A stretch of DNA of 53,453 bases from Klebsiella pneumoniae (GTDB taxonomy: Bacteria; Pseudomonadota; Gammaproteobacteria; Eutrophobiales; Eutrophobiaceae), in the NCBI GenBank assembly GCA_945878555.1, contig CAMDWI010000010.1, positions 70,559-124,011 of the forward strand. The letters run 5' to 3'. Made by a program: the position numbers and the translations under genes. The notes under the pieces are model-generated. The model did no database searches. It was given only the letters and a program-made list of their open reading frames with translations, and was not told the origin of the DNA. This document shows, in pieces, positions 36,090-44,415 of the stretch; the stretch's first letter is position 1, and every line of letters starts with the position of its first letter.

Positions 36090-37090
36090 TGCATCAGTTC
36101 CGGACCTTGCTGGCGGGTATTCTTTCACTGTTGTTGCTGTCAGCGCAAGTGATAGCTCAGCAGCAGGGTTCCGAGGTTTACCGGGACGAAAATATCGTGG
36201 TTATTGCCGCGATTCCGGATGCGGACAAGGCGGATTTGCATTTTGGTGATGTGATGACGCTGGATCTGCAGATTCGTTATGATGATGAACGTGTGCGGGT
36301 ACCTGCTCCAGACAGCAAGTTTTTTGCGGCAGCCTGGCCTGATTCAAACGGGGCGTTTTTCAAGGATGTCCAGTCAGAACAGGAATCCGTCTCTGGTGAT
36401 ATGCCGGTACAGGATCATCATCTTGTTCGCTTCCAGATACTCGCCTGTCCCGAGGCGTTGCCCTTGTGTCGTGGTGAAAGGAACTACAAGGTTCCCGAGT
36501 TCAGCCTGACATATGAGTTGATTGATAAGGAAGGTGTGGTGTTGTCTGAAATGACAGCAGTGTTTCAACCACAACCACAAAACATTACGGTCCAGTCTAC
36601 CCTCGAACTCGGAGAAGAAGGCGAGTTACAGGGATTCCAGACCTATTTCCCCAACGGCGCCTGGCCGTTGCCCTTGTCGGGTAACGACAGCAGGTATTCG
36701 TCGCTCGGGGTAATTTTCGCAGGTTTGTTTTTATTACTAGGAGGTGTGTTCATGTCGCCATTCAGCTTTTTCAAACGCAAAACAGAAGTGACCCGCAACA
36801 GCGATCGCTGGGAGCCGGTACTCGAACAGCTTCGTGCAGGTGGCTATCCTGATGACGCACACCAGATTGATGCGCTGCGCCGCTGTCTGGTCTGGTATTG
36901 CACGGACAAACTGGGTGTGGACCCGTTCTACTGGGTCAAACACGAAGAAGAAGTGTCCGGCCATCAACAAAAGGGTGCCGGTGAGTTCGCGCCTTTCCGT
37001 GAGTTGTTTCACGACATCCTGTTGAGCCCGCGTGGTCAGGGTAAGCAATTGCTGGATCGGCTTTCGCAGCTGATTGCAAAGGCACGTTAA
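36089..37090 (+). CDS. MxaA-like exported and membrane-anchored maturation protein
   Basis: 333 residues. Signal peptide MHQFRTLLAGILSLLLLSAQVIA, a periplasmic beta-rich domain (residues about 25-200, with two Cys in LACPEALPLCRGE), one transmembrane helix (SLGVIFAGLFLLLGGVFM) and a cytoplasmic tail of about 100 residues with a DUF4381-like DALRRCLVWYCTDKLGVDPF segment. This layout and the position between the DUF58 and vWA genes agree with MxaA, required for inserting calcium into methanol dehydrogenase. Sequence identity to characterised MxaA looks low, so the assignment rests mainly on gene order and architecture. Confidence 0.65.
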   Translation: MHQFRTLLAGILSLLLLSAQVIAQQQGSEVYRDENIVVIAAIPDADKADLHFGDVMTLDLQIRYDDERVRVPAPDSKFFAAAWPDSNGAFFKDVQSEQESVSGDMPVQDHHLVRFQILACPEALPLCRGERNYKVPEFSLTYELIDKEGVVLSEMTAVFQPQPQNITVQSTLELGEEGELQGFQTYFPNGAWPLPLSGNDSRYSSLGVIFAGLFLLLGGVFMSPFSFFKRKTEVTRNSDRWEPVLEQLRAGGYPDDAHQIDALRRCLVWYCTDKLGVDPFYWVKHEEEVSGHQQKGAGEFAPFRELFHDILLSPRGQGKQLLDRLSQLIAKAR

Positions 37091-37117
37091 CAGGCACGCT
37101 GGCAGAGGAATGATGCA

Positions 37118-38167
37118 TTGAACTGGTCCGGTATCCAGGTGGGGGCATGGTGGCCCCTGTTGCCCGGCATCCTGGCAATCGTACTGTTGCTGGTGGTCTG
37201 GTACCGCCGCAAGGGTGCATTGTTTCCGGACTCCTCGTTACTGGGCGAGACCGCTATGGCCGGTGGCCTGGCCGACCGTCTGCCCGTGATCCTGGGTATT
37301 ATCCTGCTGGTACTGATGGTGTTGTCGTTGATGGATATCTCGACCACACGCTCAATAACGATCGACAAGCGTGCCCGGGATTTTCTGGTGATTGTCGATA
37401 CCTCGCGATCGATGCGTGAAAACACATCGTTATTGCGTGACCAGTTCAAGACCACCTATCCGCGCCGTGCAGGCCTGTATTCAGGACAGGTTGAGGACCC
37501 GAGCACCATTCCTGAAATCGCCCGTTACGAACTGGCGCGTGAGAGTCTCATAACGTTTATAAATTCCATGAACAGGGAAGAAGATCGGGCCGAACTTATA
37601 TATTTCAATTCTCAGGTCTACCTGATGTCCGGATTTACCTCAAATTTTGATTTCATCAGGCAGCAGCTCGGCAATATGGACCCCTATGTAACCTACGGTA
37701 CCAATATCCGTTGGGCACTGGAGAAAGGCCTCGACATGCTGGAGCGCTATCCCAGCCGCAACCGTCAGGCCGTTATACTGATTACAGACGCCGAGGCTCG
37801 CAGTACTGAACATCTGCAGACCCAGCTGGATCGCCTTAATAAACTGGACGTATCCTACTATCTGCTCTGGATTACATCTGACGTGGGCGAAGTTTCCGAG
37901 CAGGCCCGTGAATTCCTGCGTATCTCCAGGGCGATAGGCAGTGTCTTTACCATCGCCGACCTGGCACAGGGAAATATGGACGAGGCCTTGAAGGAGATTG
38001 GCAAACTGGAGAACTATGCCTATGAAGAAGTCCGGCATGAACGTGTGGACTTGTCGGAATCCATCCATGATGTGGCACGCTGGTTGATGCTGTTGTGGAT
38101 CCTGTTACTGGCCACACTCTGGCATCCTCTGGGTGCCTGGACATTCAATTCAAGGGGCCCGCAGTGA
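37118..38167 (+). CDS. von Willebrand factor A protein (MxaC-like)
   Basis: 349 residues from a TTG at 37118; nearby ATG codons at 37110 and 37113 run straight into a stop, and AGAGGA is well spaced from the TTG. Two N-terminal membrane helices (WWPLLPGILAIVLLLVVWY; RLPVILGIILLVLMVLSLM) are followed by a vWA domain with a complete MIDAS start DTSRSM (D94, S96, S98), and a C-terminal helix (RWLMLLWILLLATLW). Size and topology fit MxaC. Inner-membrane partner of the MoxR ATPase; the MIDAS site would bind Mg2+ and a protein ligand. It overlaps the next gene by 4 bases (GTGA). Confidence 0.78.
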   Translation: MNWSGIQVGAWWPLLPGILAIVLLLVVWYRRKGALFPDSSLLGETAMAGGLADRLPVILGIILLVLMVLSLMDISTTRSITIDKRARDFLVIVDTSRSMRENTSLLRDQFKTTYPRRAGLYSGQVEDPSTIPEIARYELARESLITFINSMNREEDRAELIYFNSQVYLMSGFTSNFDFIRQQLGNMDPYVTYGTNIRWALEKGLDMLERYPSRNRQAVILITDAEARSTEHLQTQLDRLNKLDVSYYLLWITSDVGEVSEQAREFLRISRAIGSVFTIADLAQGNMDEALKEIGKLENYAYEEVRHERVDLSESIHDVARWLMLLWILLLATLWHPLGAWTFNSRGPQ

Positions 38168-39135
38168 GAAACGAGTCAGCCGCAGGTCGCCGCGCCGCTG
38201 CCGCCCGTAACCGGCAGGCACTCCGCCAGCTAAAGCGCAGGAAGGCCCTGTCGATTGCCCTGTTTGTTATTGCCGGTCTGATTATGGTGATGGGAGTCCA
38301 GGCGCTCGGTTATTACCTGCACTTTGTCCCGCGTGTCGATGCTGTGAATCAGAAAATGGCCGTCTTCATGGATGAACGAACAAAAATGACTGTGCAGAGC
38401 CAGGTACAGGAACAGTTCCGTAAAATCATCGAGGCGCTCAAGCCGGAAGAAGCACACGCCAGACTGGTACTTGAGCAATTTGAACTGCTGGTCAAGTTCT
38501 TCAGGCAGACACCGGTACAGATTGCCGAGGAAGTACACGATGCGATTCTGACTCTGGGCGAACAGTTCAAGGCCGAGGGAGAAAAGGACGCCAAACCGCT
38601 GTTGACGACGGCGAGTACGGATCTGCAGAACCTTGCGTTGACACTACAAACGCTCGGTGAGATCTATACGATAGAGTTCGACCGTTTGCAGGCCGATCTG
38701 GACGGTCCACCCTGGTATATGTGGCCGACCAGCAGCCTGATACGTTACCGTACCGGCTATCTACCGGCAGTCACATTTAACAGGGCCATGTATCTGTCCC
38801 AGATTGGTGAAACCGGTACCGCCCGTGTGTTGTTGACCGGTTTATATGCCTCGGCGGAAGATGATGTGATGAAAGGTCTCGTCTATTACGGTCTTGGTCG
38901 ACTGCAATGGGAGTTGTTCATCAACCAGAATGAACCTGAAAACTATTTTCAGTCGCTCAAGTATATACGCCAGAGTATCCAGTCAGATCCGCAGGTAGAC
39001 ATGCCCAAGCAGGTGCTGGATTTCATGATGTCACTGGATCAGGGAGACTCGGCACCGCGGGCGGGAGAAGGTGACCCCACCAATCCGTCCGAAGGTGAAT
39101 CGGCCTCGGTTTCAGAAGGCACCCCGTTGTTCTGA
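38164..39135 (+). CDS. MxaK-like membrane-anchored TPR-type protein
   Basis: 323 residues from a GTG at 38164, overlapping the previous stop (GTGA) and preceded by AAGGGG; the frame opens earlier but inside the vWA gene. Very basic N-terminus (AAGRRAAAARNRQALRQLKRRK), one helix (ALSIALFVIAGLIMVMGVQAL), then an all-helical periplasmic domain with TPR-like spacing (FNRAMYLSQIGETGTARVLL; YYGLGRLQWELFINQN) and a Ser/Glu/Gly-rich end. MxaK of methylotrophs is shorter (about 190), so this is a longer version or a functional analogue. Role inferred from position only. Confidence 0.6.
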   Translation: MRNESAAGRRAAAARNRQALRQLKRRKALSIALFVIAGLIMVMGVQALGYYLHFVPRVDAVNQKMAVFMDERTKMTVQSQVQEQFRKIIEALKPEEAHARLVLEQFELLVKFFRQTPVQIAEEVHDAILTLGEQFKAEGEKDAKPLLTTASTDLQNLALTLQTLGEIYTIEFDRLQADLDGPPWYMWPTSSLIRYRTGYLPAVTFNRAMYLSQIGETGTARVLLTGLYASAEDDVMKGLVYYGLGRLQWELFINQNEPENYFQSLKYIRQSIQSDPQVDMPKQVLDFMMSLDQGDSAPRAGEGDPTNPSEGESASVSEGTPLF

Positions 39136-39151
39136 ACACTATGGAGACACT

Positions 39152-40108
39152 GTGATTTATTTGCTGTCCATGATTGTTGTTATAGCACTGACCGGCTGGT
39201 ACTGGTACCTGCGCTGGAGTGCTGCACCGGACATATTGAAGCGCTCTGTCTCCGTTTCGCTTGTTGCACTGATCGTTGTCAGCCTGGCGGTGCTGGTCTA
39301 TCTGGAGCGTATGGATCGTACTTTCATGAAGGACGATACCCCCATACTTGTATCTATCGCGATCGATCTTTCACTCAGTATGGGTGCGGCGCCGGATCCC
39401 CGCAGTGAAGGCGAGATTGGTACCCGTATGGAACGGGCGCAAAAGGTGTTGCTGCCGATTATTGATGCACTGGACGCTGCGGATGCCGGCGTGATGGTCA
39501 GTGTGACCGGTTTTACTGCCGTGCCGGAAACCGTGCTTGGTTGGGATGATAATCTGCCACAGGTACGTGAGGTTATAGAATACGTCATTGCCCCCGGTAT
39601 GTTGACTGAACCCGGTTCAGACCTGGGTGCTGCCCTGCAGGGTATTGTTCCACAGTTTGACAACCTCCCGGAAAACTACCAGGACAAGGATGTGAGGAAG
39701 TTTCTGCTGGTTGTTACCGACGGTGAACAAACGATTGAAAAGGGTGATCTACCTTCGGCACTTGCAGACCTGCGTTCACGTGGGGTCAAGATTATTGCGT
39801 TACATGCTGGACTTGCCGATATTCCCGAAGGTATCCCGGTGCGGGATCAGACTGGTGGCTTCCTGGGGTTCCAGGACATCAGTGGGCAGATATATACAAT
39901 TCCGGACAGGGAGACGATGGCGATGGTCGCCGGTACCGATCCTGCGGAGGGTCTGTACCTGAAGCCGGAAAACCCCGGTACAGTAAAACAGATAAGTGAT
40001 TTTATCGGGATCCAGATCTCGGCGGCAGCTGCATCAAGTCCAATGTATACCGGATCAGTATTGCTGTTGCTGGTACTTTGTGTGGCGATGTTACTCTGGT
40101 ATGTCTGA
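39152..40108 (+). CDS. von Willebrand factor A protein (MxaL-like)
   Basis: 318 residues from a GTG at 39152 with GGAG upstream, 16 bases after the previous stop; the frame also opens at 39071 inside the upstream gene. N-terminal helices (IYLLSMIVVIALTGWYWYL; SVSLVALIVVSLAVLVYL) precede a vWA domain with MIDAS motif DLSLSM (D72, S74, S76) and VTDGEQ. A C-terminal helix (SVLLLLVLCVAMLLWYV) ends it. The second vWA protein of the cluster matches MxaL. MxaC and MxaL are thought to act with the ATPase in metal insertion. It ends the cluster; a perfect palindrome TTAAACCGGTTTAA lies at 40143-40156 in the convergent gap. Confidence 0.75.
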   Translation: MIYLLSMIVVIALTGWYWYLRWSAAPDILKRSVSVSLVALIVVSLAVLVYLERMDRTFMKDDTPILVSIAIDLSLSMGAAPDPRSEGEIGTRMERAQKVLLPIIDALDAADAGVMVSVTGFTAVPETVLGWDDNLPQVREVIEYVIAPGMLTEPGSDLGAALQGIVPQFDNLPENYQDKDVRKFLLVVTDGEQTIEKGDLPSALADLRSRGVKIIALHAGLADIPEGIPVRDQTGGFLGFQDISGQIYTIPDRETMAMVAGTDPAEGLYLKPENPGTVKQISDFIGIQISAAAASSPMYTGSVLLLLVLCVAMLLWYV

Positions 40109-40171
40109 GGTAGTTCGGTACTAAAAAAGCAGCTGTTGTGTTTTAAACCGGTTTAACATCACAGACCGGTA

Positions 40172-40876
40172 TCAGGCAACTCCCTCGCTTGCCTTGTTCT
40201 TCTCCGGTTTCAGTATCATCGTGACCAGAGCACAAAAACCCAGCCCGCCAAACAGGTATAACAATACCGGAATCGCGGCGGTCTCCGCTATCGGAGTGGT
40301 CACGGGTATTGAAGCGCCTGGTGTCCCTGGAGGCGAAGGCATTACATTAAACAGCGTGCGGTAGATATCCATTTTTTCACGCTGTGCAGTCATCAGATTG
40401 TACATATAAGCGGCCTTGCCACCGGTGTAGATTTCCTTGATAAACGCCTGCTGGTTTTCCAGCGTTTCCATATACTTGACCAGATCATAACTGGTTTGTA
40501 CCAGCTGATTGGCCGCGACAGTGCGTCCGGCTACCGGATTTTGCAGTAATACCTCCGCCGACTGGGTGTTTAGTCCCGTTGAGAGAAAATATTCTATCCC
40601 CATCTCGGCCTCTTCAATCTGGTGCATCATGTCATCACGCATCGCAGATAACTTCAGGTCAGGCCAGCGATCCGCCATATATTTTTGTTTGAACATATCG
40701 GACAGGAATACCTGCAGCTGCAATACGCTGGTCGAGGCGGTGTCATTGGCGCGATCGATCTGGTACTCATTCAGAGTGGTATAGGTGTGGGCACTCGCAT
40801 CACCGACCAGCAGCAAACCGGACAACACCAGGGCTAACGGGCTACCGATGCGGAAATACTTGCAGATTATGTTCAT
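40172..40876 (-). CDS. Exported protein with C-terminal membrane helix, unknown function
   Basis: 234 residues from the ATG at 40876 after AGGAG; the frame opens at 40942 without a ribosome site. Signal peptide ends near GDASA, then HTYTTLNEYQIDRANDTASTS and a mostly helical domain (residues about 25-185), a Pro-rich linker (PSPPGTPGASIPVTTP), one transmembrane helix (IPVLLYLFGGLGFCALVTMIL) and a Lys-rich end. I do not recognise it. The layout of signal, domain, linker, helix and basic tail resembles the unrelated small protein at 26337. It is convergent with the mxa-like cluster and divergent from the decarboxylase-like gene. Confidence 0.75.
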   Translation of the reverse strand: MNIICKYFRIGSPLALVLSGLLLVGDASAHTYTTLNEYQIDRANDTASTSVLQLQVFLSDMFKQKYMADRWPDLKLSAMRDDMMHQIEEAEMGIEYFLSTGLNTQSAEVLLQNPVAGRTVAANQLVQTSYDLVKYMETLENQQAFIKEIYTGGKAAYMYNLMTAQREKMDIYRTLFNVMPSPPGTPGASIPVTTPIAETAAIPVLLYLFGGLGFCALVTMILKPEKNKASEGVA

Positions 40877-41086
40877 GAGGATCTCCTGTTTCCGGGCGCC
40901 GGAGCAGGCCGCTACGTACCCTGTATTATCAAGATCCATCATATATGAAAACAGCCGGGGACTGTATATTTCTGTCGTCCATCCCTGGTAAAGACCCCCA
41001 TTTCAGGCTCGACACAGGGAACCGGTTTCCCGTATCCTTACGAGATAAATTTGTAATGTACTGCTATTGATTCAGGAGAAAAAAAG

Positions 41087-42037
41087 ATGACCATACCCAG
41101 ACTTAAAACGGTGACCCGTACGCAGGGAAACAACGCAGCATTAAAAAACGGTACAGTCACGCCAACAGGATATCAACTCGATTTTGAGGAGGTCCCGGTA
41201 CTGGTCAATGCATTCCGCCGCATGGTACGCGGACTGGAATTTGATGTTTGTGAAATGGCGATAACCACTTACCTGTGTGCGAAGGAACACGGCGTCAAGT
41301 TTACTGCGCTGCCGATATTTCTGGTACGTGCATTTCATCACGAGGCGATCCTGCAGAATATCAATGCACCGGGCCGTGTCAGTGATCCGAAGCAGCTGGA
41401 AGGCAAGCGCGTTGGCGTTAACCGGGGCTACACGGTAACGACCGGAGTGTGGGCACGCGCAGTCTTGCAGGAAGATTACGGAGTTGATTTGAGCAAGGTC
41501 ACCTGGGTATTGTCCGGTGACGAACACGTACAGGCCTATCAGCCGCCACCGAATGTCAAACCCATCGAGGCGGGCAAAACAATTGAGGGCCTGCTGAAGT
41601 CAGGTGATTTGGCAGCAGCAATCAACATCAAGGCAGAGGACCCGGAAATTCGTTCGATGATTGAAAATCCGACCGATGCCGGAATCGCCGCCTACAAGCG
41701 AACCGGTCATTACCCCATCAATCACCTGATCGCCGTGCGTGACGAAGTGCTGTATGAATATCCGGATGTGGCCGTTGCCATATTCAATGCATTCGTGGAG
41801 TCAAAGAAGCTGTATCTGGAAAAGCTGCGCAACGATAAAATCGAGAAGCCTTCCGAGATGGACCACCTTTACAAACGCATGCTCGAACTGACCGATGACC
41901 CCTTGCCATATGGTATCAAGCCGAACCTGAATGTGCTGAATGAGCTGATTAAACATGCACACACCCAGCAGATACTGCGCAAGCCCGTCAACTTCAAGGA
42001 TGTGTTTGCACAATCAACCCTGGATCTGGTCGGCTGA
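41087..42037 (+). CDS. 4,5-dihydroxyphthalate decarboxylase-like protein
   Basis: 316 residues with no signal peptide. The fold is that of periplasmic binding proteins of the NMT1/THI5 type, but absence of a signal and segments such as VNAFRRMVRGLEFDVCEMAITTYL, LEGKRVGVNRGYTVTTGVWAR and GHYPINHLIAVRDEV match the family containing 4,5-dihydroxyphthalate decarboxylase (Pht5), a cytosolic enzyme that gives protocatechuate from dihydroxyphthalate. In the phthalate pathway it acts after a Rieske dioxygenase, and two Rieske oxygenases of that class are in the window. Substrate not proven. AGGAG ribosome site. Repeat copy C lies 53 bases after the stop. Confidence 0.75.
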   Translation: MTIPRLKTVTRTQGNNAALKNGTVTPTGYQLDFEEVPVLVNAFRRMVRGLEFDVCEMAITTYLCAKEHGVKFTALPIFLVRAFHHEAILQNINAPGRVSDPKQLEGKRVGVNRGYTVTTGVWARAVLQEDYGVDLSKVTWVLSGDEHVQAYQPPPNVKPIEAGKTIEGLLKSGDLAAAINIKAEDPEIRSMIENPTDAGIAAYKRTGHYPINHLIAVRDEVLYEYPDVAVAIFNAFVESKKLYLEKLRNDKIEKPSEMDHLYKRMLELTDDPLPYGIKPNLNVLNELIKHAHTQQILRKPVNFKDVFAQSTLDLVG

Positions 42038-42090
42038 TCCGAAATTCAGTAAAGGTATCAAACTACAGGCAACACGTTATCAGTTACTAG

Positions 42091-42284
42091 AAGCAGTCCG
42101 TGGCGTTTGTGTAAGACCGTGTGCCGCAGGGGCAAACGGCGGGTTAAGGAGCCGTTTGCGCCCGGTACATGGATGTACCGGGCTGGACTTTATGAGCGTA
42201 GCGGGACGCGTAGCGAATAAAGCGGCACCCGAGCCTACATGGATGTATTTACGGCGTGTCTGAAACAAACGCCACGGACTGCTT
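42091..42284. repeat. Structured intergenic repeat, copy C
   Basis: 194 bases bounded by perfect 20-base inverted arms (42091-42110, 42265-42284). Inside are a 9-base hairpin (GCAAACGGC/GCCGTTTGC, 42132-42159), a perfect 22-base palindrome-like hairpin CCCGGTACAT-GG-ATGTACCGGG (42161-42182), and the core GAGCCTACATGGATGTATTT followed by ACGGCGTGTC shared with copies A and B. It lies between two convergent genes, 32 bases from the stop of the hydrolase at 42317. Confidence 0.85.
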
Positions 42285-42316
42285 AACCCTGCTGAACGAG
42301 GCCAACGTCCTCAGTT

Positions 42317-43174
42317 TTAACGAGGCAGGTGTTTCTCAAGAAACGTACTGATCCGCTCCGGCGTATTCGCCTCGGTCTGCGCATCCGGCGGCAGATCCCA
42401 GTATTCCGCACCCGGGATACATTCCTCCAGATAACGAGCAGCAGACGTCGCGTGCGCAATGTCCTTGCCCGGGATGATAAGCGTCGGGATAGACAGGCGC
42501 ATCAGGTCTTCCGGTTCGGCACCCGGTGCCGTGTCCCGATCAATCAGCGTCTGGGCCATACCTTCAATGATTAACTTGTAGTGTTCCACATTCAGCTTTG
42601 CATACTGCTCAGCAAAGGCCGCATCACTGCGGATGACCGGCGCCCACGGGCCTACCTGTGGTTCCTTGCCAAAACCGGCCGTCGACTTTTTCGCGGCCTC
42701 AACCACACCGGCCATTCCCGATTGTTCCACCAGTGCCAGATGCCGCGAAAAACGTCCATGGGCGCGGATCCGGAAACCGGCGCCTCCTACCGGCCAGAAC
42801 AGCACCATACTGGAGACCATCTGCGGATATTTAACCGCAAAGGCCGTGACCGGACATACACCCATGCAGCCGCCGAGCAAATGCGCCTGATTGTGACCCA
42901 GATGGTCAAGCAGACCCTTACCCTGTTCCACATAATGGTCCCAGGTTATCCGTTCCACACGTCCGCCGGATTGCCCGGTCTCGCGACGATCGAAGATGAT
43001 ACAGCTGAATTTTTTCGGCAGATATTCAAGCAGCTTGATGCGTGCATACACACCGAGATCCGCCCACTTGTCGAGAGATGCATCAAAACCGCCGGGCGAA
43101 TACATCAGTAACGGTGGTCCGTCACCATGCACTTCGTAGTTCGTCTTGATTCCGTTAATAATTGTAGTTGGCAT
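42317..43174 (-). CDS. Alpha/beta hydrolase with cysteine nucleophile position
   Basis: 285 residues, cytosolic (no signal). The fold is clear (YEVHGDGPPLLMYSPGG; IIFDRRETGQSGG; MVLFWPVGGAG; IPGKDIAHATSA). The nucleophile elbow, normally GxSxG, reads LLGGCMGVC, placing Cys103 where Ser is expected; dienelactone hydrolases are the best-known relatives with Cys there, but they belong to another branch. The catalytic His is probably in DIAHATS. It lies 15 bases after the PanB-like gene on the same strand, so they are likely co-transcribed. Possible roles are lactone or beta-diketone cleavage in aromatic degradation (inference). Confidence 0.85.
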   Translation of the reverse strand: MPTTIINGIKTNYEVHGDGPPLLMYSPGGFDASLDKWADLGVYARIKLLEYLPKKFSCIIFDRRETGQSGGRVERITWDHYVEQGKGLLDHLGHNQAHLLGGCMGVCPVTAFAVKYPQMVSSMVLFWPVGGAGFRIRAHGRFSRHLALVEQSGMAGVVEAAKKSTAGFGKEPQVGPWAPVIRSDAAFAEQYAKLNVEHYKLIIEGMAQTLIDRDTAPGAEPEDLMRLSIPTLIIPGKDIAHATSAARYLEECIPGAEYWDLPPDAQTEANTPERISTFLEKHLPR

Positions 43175-43189
43175 AATGGCTGTCCTCGC

Positions 43190-44017
43190 TTATTTCTTTA
43201 CAGGGGATGCACTCTTGATCTGCTTGCCGGCACGGACCTCACCGATCATCGTTGTTAATGCATCCAGCATTGTCCGGGACACATTTGCGTAGGTATCAAA
43301 TTCATCATCCAGAAACTTGACGCCATAGCCGATAGCGGTATTGGCCAGACGCACCCGGCCATCCAGCCAGGGGCCGCCACCCAGTCCACCAATGACCGGT
43401 ATGGTGGCAACTGCCATCACCGCAGGACCGGCGATAGGGCCTGAGTTGGTGAAGTCGAGCAAGGCAGCGCCGGCCGTTTCCAGCATCTTCGCTTCCTTGA
43501 CCAGATGTTCTGTCATTGCCGCAGGTATTTCTACGCCTGGCTTCGATACCGCCGCATAGTCCATGCCGTACTGTAAGGCAGTCTGCGGGGTGATACCAAA
43601 CTGGGCCCATACCGGGATGCCTGCGCGCGTCAGCGCAGTGACCGCTTCAGGGAAGTCAGCGGCGCCATCCAGCTTAATCATGTCAACACCGGCCTCCTTG
43701 ACCATGCGTATGCCGGCACGTACAGCGGCATCCACGCCTTCCTGTAACGGACCATAGGGGAAGTCGGCACTGACGATGGCACGTTTGGTGCCGCGGCGCA
43801 CGGCCTGGGTGACAGTGATCATCTGCTCCATCGTAACCTCCAGCGGGTTGGTCTGGCCCCACATGTTGATACCGACCGTATCACCAACAGAGATGATGTC
43901 TACCCCGGCACGATCCGCGATACGCGCCATATGATAGTCCCATGCCACCACGCCTACGATTTTTTGACCGTCCCGTTTCATCTGGTGCAGGTGTGGAATG
44001 GTTATCTTGTCTGCCAT
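43190..44017 (-). CDS. PanB-like (ketopantoate hydroxymethyltransferase family) aldolase
   Basis: 275 residues from the ATG at 44017, which has GGGAGA upstream. A TIM-barrel with the PanB signatures VVAWDYHMARIADRAGVD, SVGDTVG and VSADFPYGPLQEG. Equivalents of the E. coli metal ligands are D46 and D85, and the third (Glu in PanB) is D117 in IKLDGA, next to K115. The catalytic Glu region reads GAALLDFTNS, again with Asp. These two Glu-to-Asp changes and the catabolic neighbourhood suggest a related aldolase or lyase rather than pantothenate synthesis. Co-transcribed with the Cys-hydrolase. Upstream lies the TACAGAC motif shared with both Rieske genes. Confidence 0.8.
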   Translation of the reverse strand: MADKITIPHLHQMKRDGQKIVGVVAWDYHMARIADRAGVDIISVGDTVGINMWGQTNPLEVTMEQMITVTQAVRRGTKRAIVSADFPYGPLQEGVDAAVRAGIRMVKEAGVDMIKLDGAADFPEAVTALTRAGIPVWAQFGITPQTALQYGMDYAAVSKPGVEIPAAMTEHLVKEAKMLETAGAALLDFTNSGPIAGPAVMAVATIPVIGGLGGGPWLDGRVRLANTAIGYGVKFLDDEFDTYANVSRTMLDALTTMIGEVRAGKQIKSASPVKK

Positions 44018-44056
44018 GCTACTGTCTCCCGTTTTATAGGCTGATAAAGAGGCGTG

Positions 44057-44081
44057 CAGACGGCCCACTGGGCTGTCTGTA
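44057..44081 (-). promoter_or_regulatory. Inverted repeat and TACAGAC motif upstream of the PanB-like gene
   Basis: CAGAC and GCCC pair with GGGC and GTCTG with one mismatch. On the minus strand the overlapping GTACAGACAGCCC resembles the sites before both Rieske genes. It lies 40-64 bases before the start codon, a normal operator distance. Confidence 0.4.
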
Positions 44082-44382
44082 CGCCCGGAAATCTGGTCTG
44101 GTTATTTCCGGTTGATAAACCCGGCCGGAAAGGTATTTTCTGCCAGTATTTACTTCACCGGATTGGCCCCGTGTCATCATGTCCGTCTTATTGTGACGGT
44201 GAAGGATAGATGGTAATATCCGGTGCAATTCAGGCAGGGTTCCATGATCGGAACTGCCGGTTTAATCATATCATGTGTATTGTCACAGCCGCATTCAAAA
44301 TTTGGGTTGCTGCGGGCGTGTTTGATATGAACATCCGCAGGTATTTCACTAATTAATGTCTGGTCATCCGGTCAATCCGGTA

Positions 44383-44393
44383 TACAGACAGGC
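44383..44393 (+). promoter_or_regulatory. TACAGAC motif upstream of Rieske copy 2
   Basis: TACAGACAGGC stands 22 bases before the Rieske copy 2 start codon, ahead of the AAGGAG ribosome site at 44401. It matches the half-site of the palindrome GTCTGTACAGAC found before Rieske copy 1. Confidence 0.35.
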
Positions 44394-44415
44394 AAGTTTA
44401 AAGGAGTCATATTCA

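Larger units (their letters stand above)
44018..44415. other. Divergent intergenic region between PanB-like and Rieske copy 2
   Basis: 398 bases without a convincing gene. It holds an inverted repeat CAGAC-G-GCCC-ACT-GGGC-T-GTCTG (44057-44079), a TTTCCGG..CCGGAAA hairpin (44105-44131) and, near the Rieske start, TACAGACAGGC (44383-44393). It probably contains two divergent promoters; I cannot place them with confidence. Confidence 0.45.

Noticed and set aside
34193..40108. Generic Bat (Bacteroides aerotolerance) operon
   Set aside because: There is no BatD-sized protein and no vWA-TPR fusion; number, order and sizes fit mxaRSACKL better. It is kept as an alternative in the gene entries.
40143..40156. 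Perfect palindrome TTAAACCGGTTTAA as a terminator or operator
   Set aside because: There is no loop or T-run, and it lies between two convergent stops, where an operator is unlikely; it may be chance.
41087..42037. ABC-transporter substrate-binding protein
   Set aside because: No signal peptide or lipobox and no permease or ATPase genes nearby; motifs agree better with the decarboxylase branch of the same fold.
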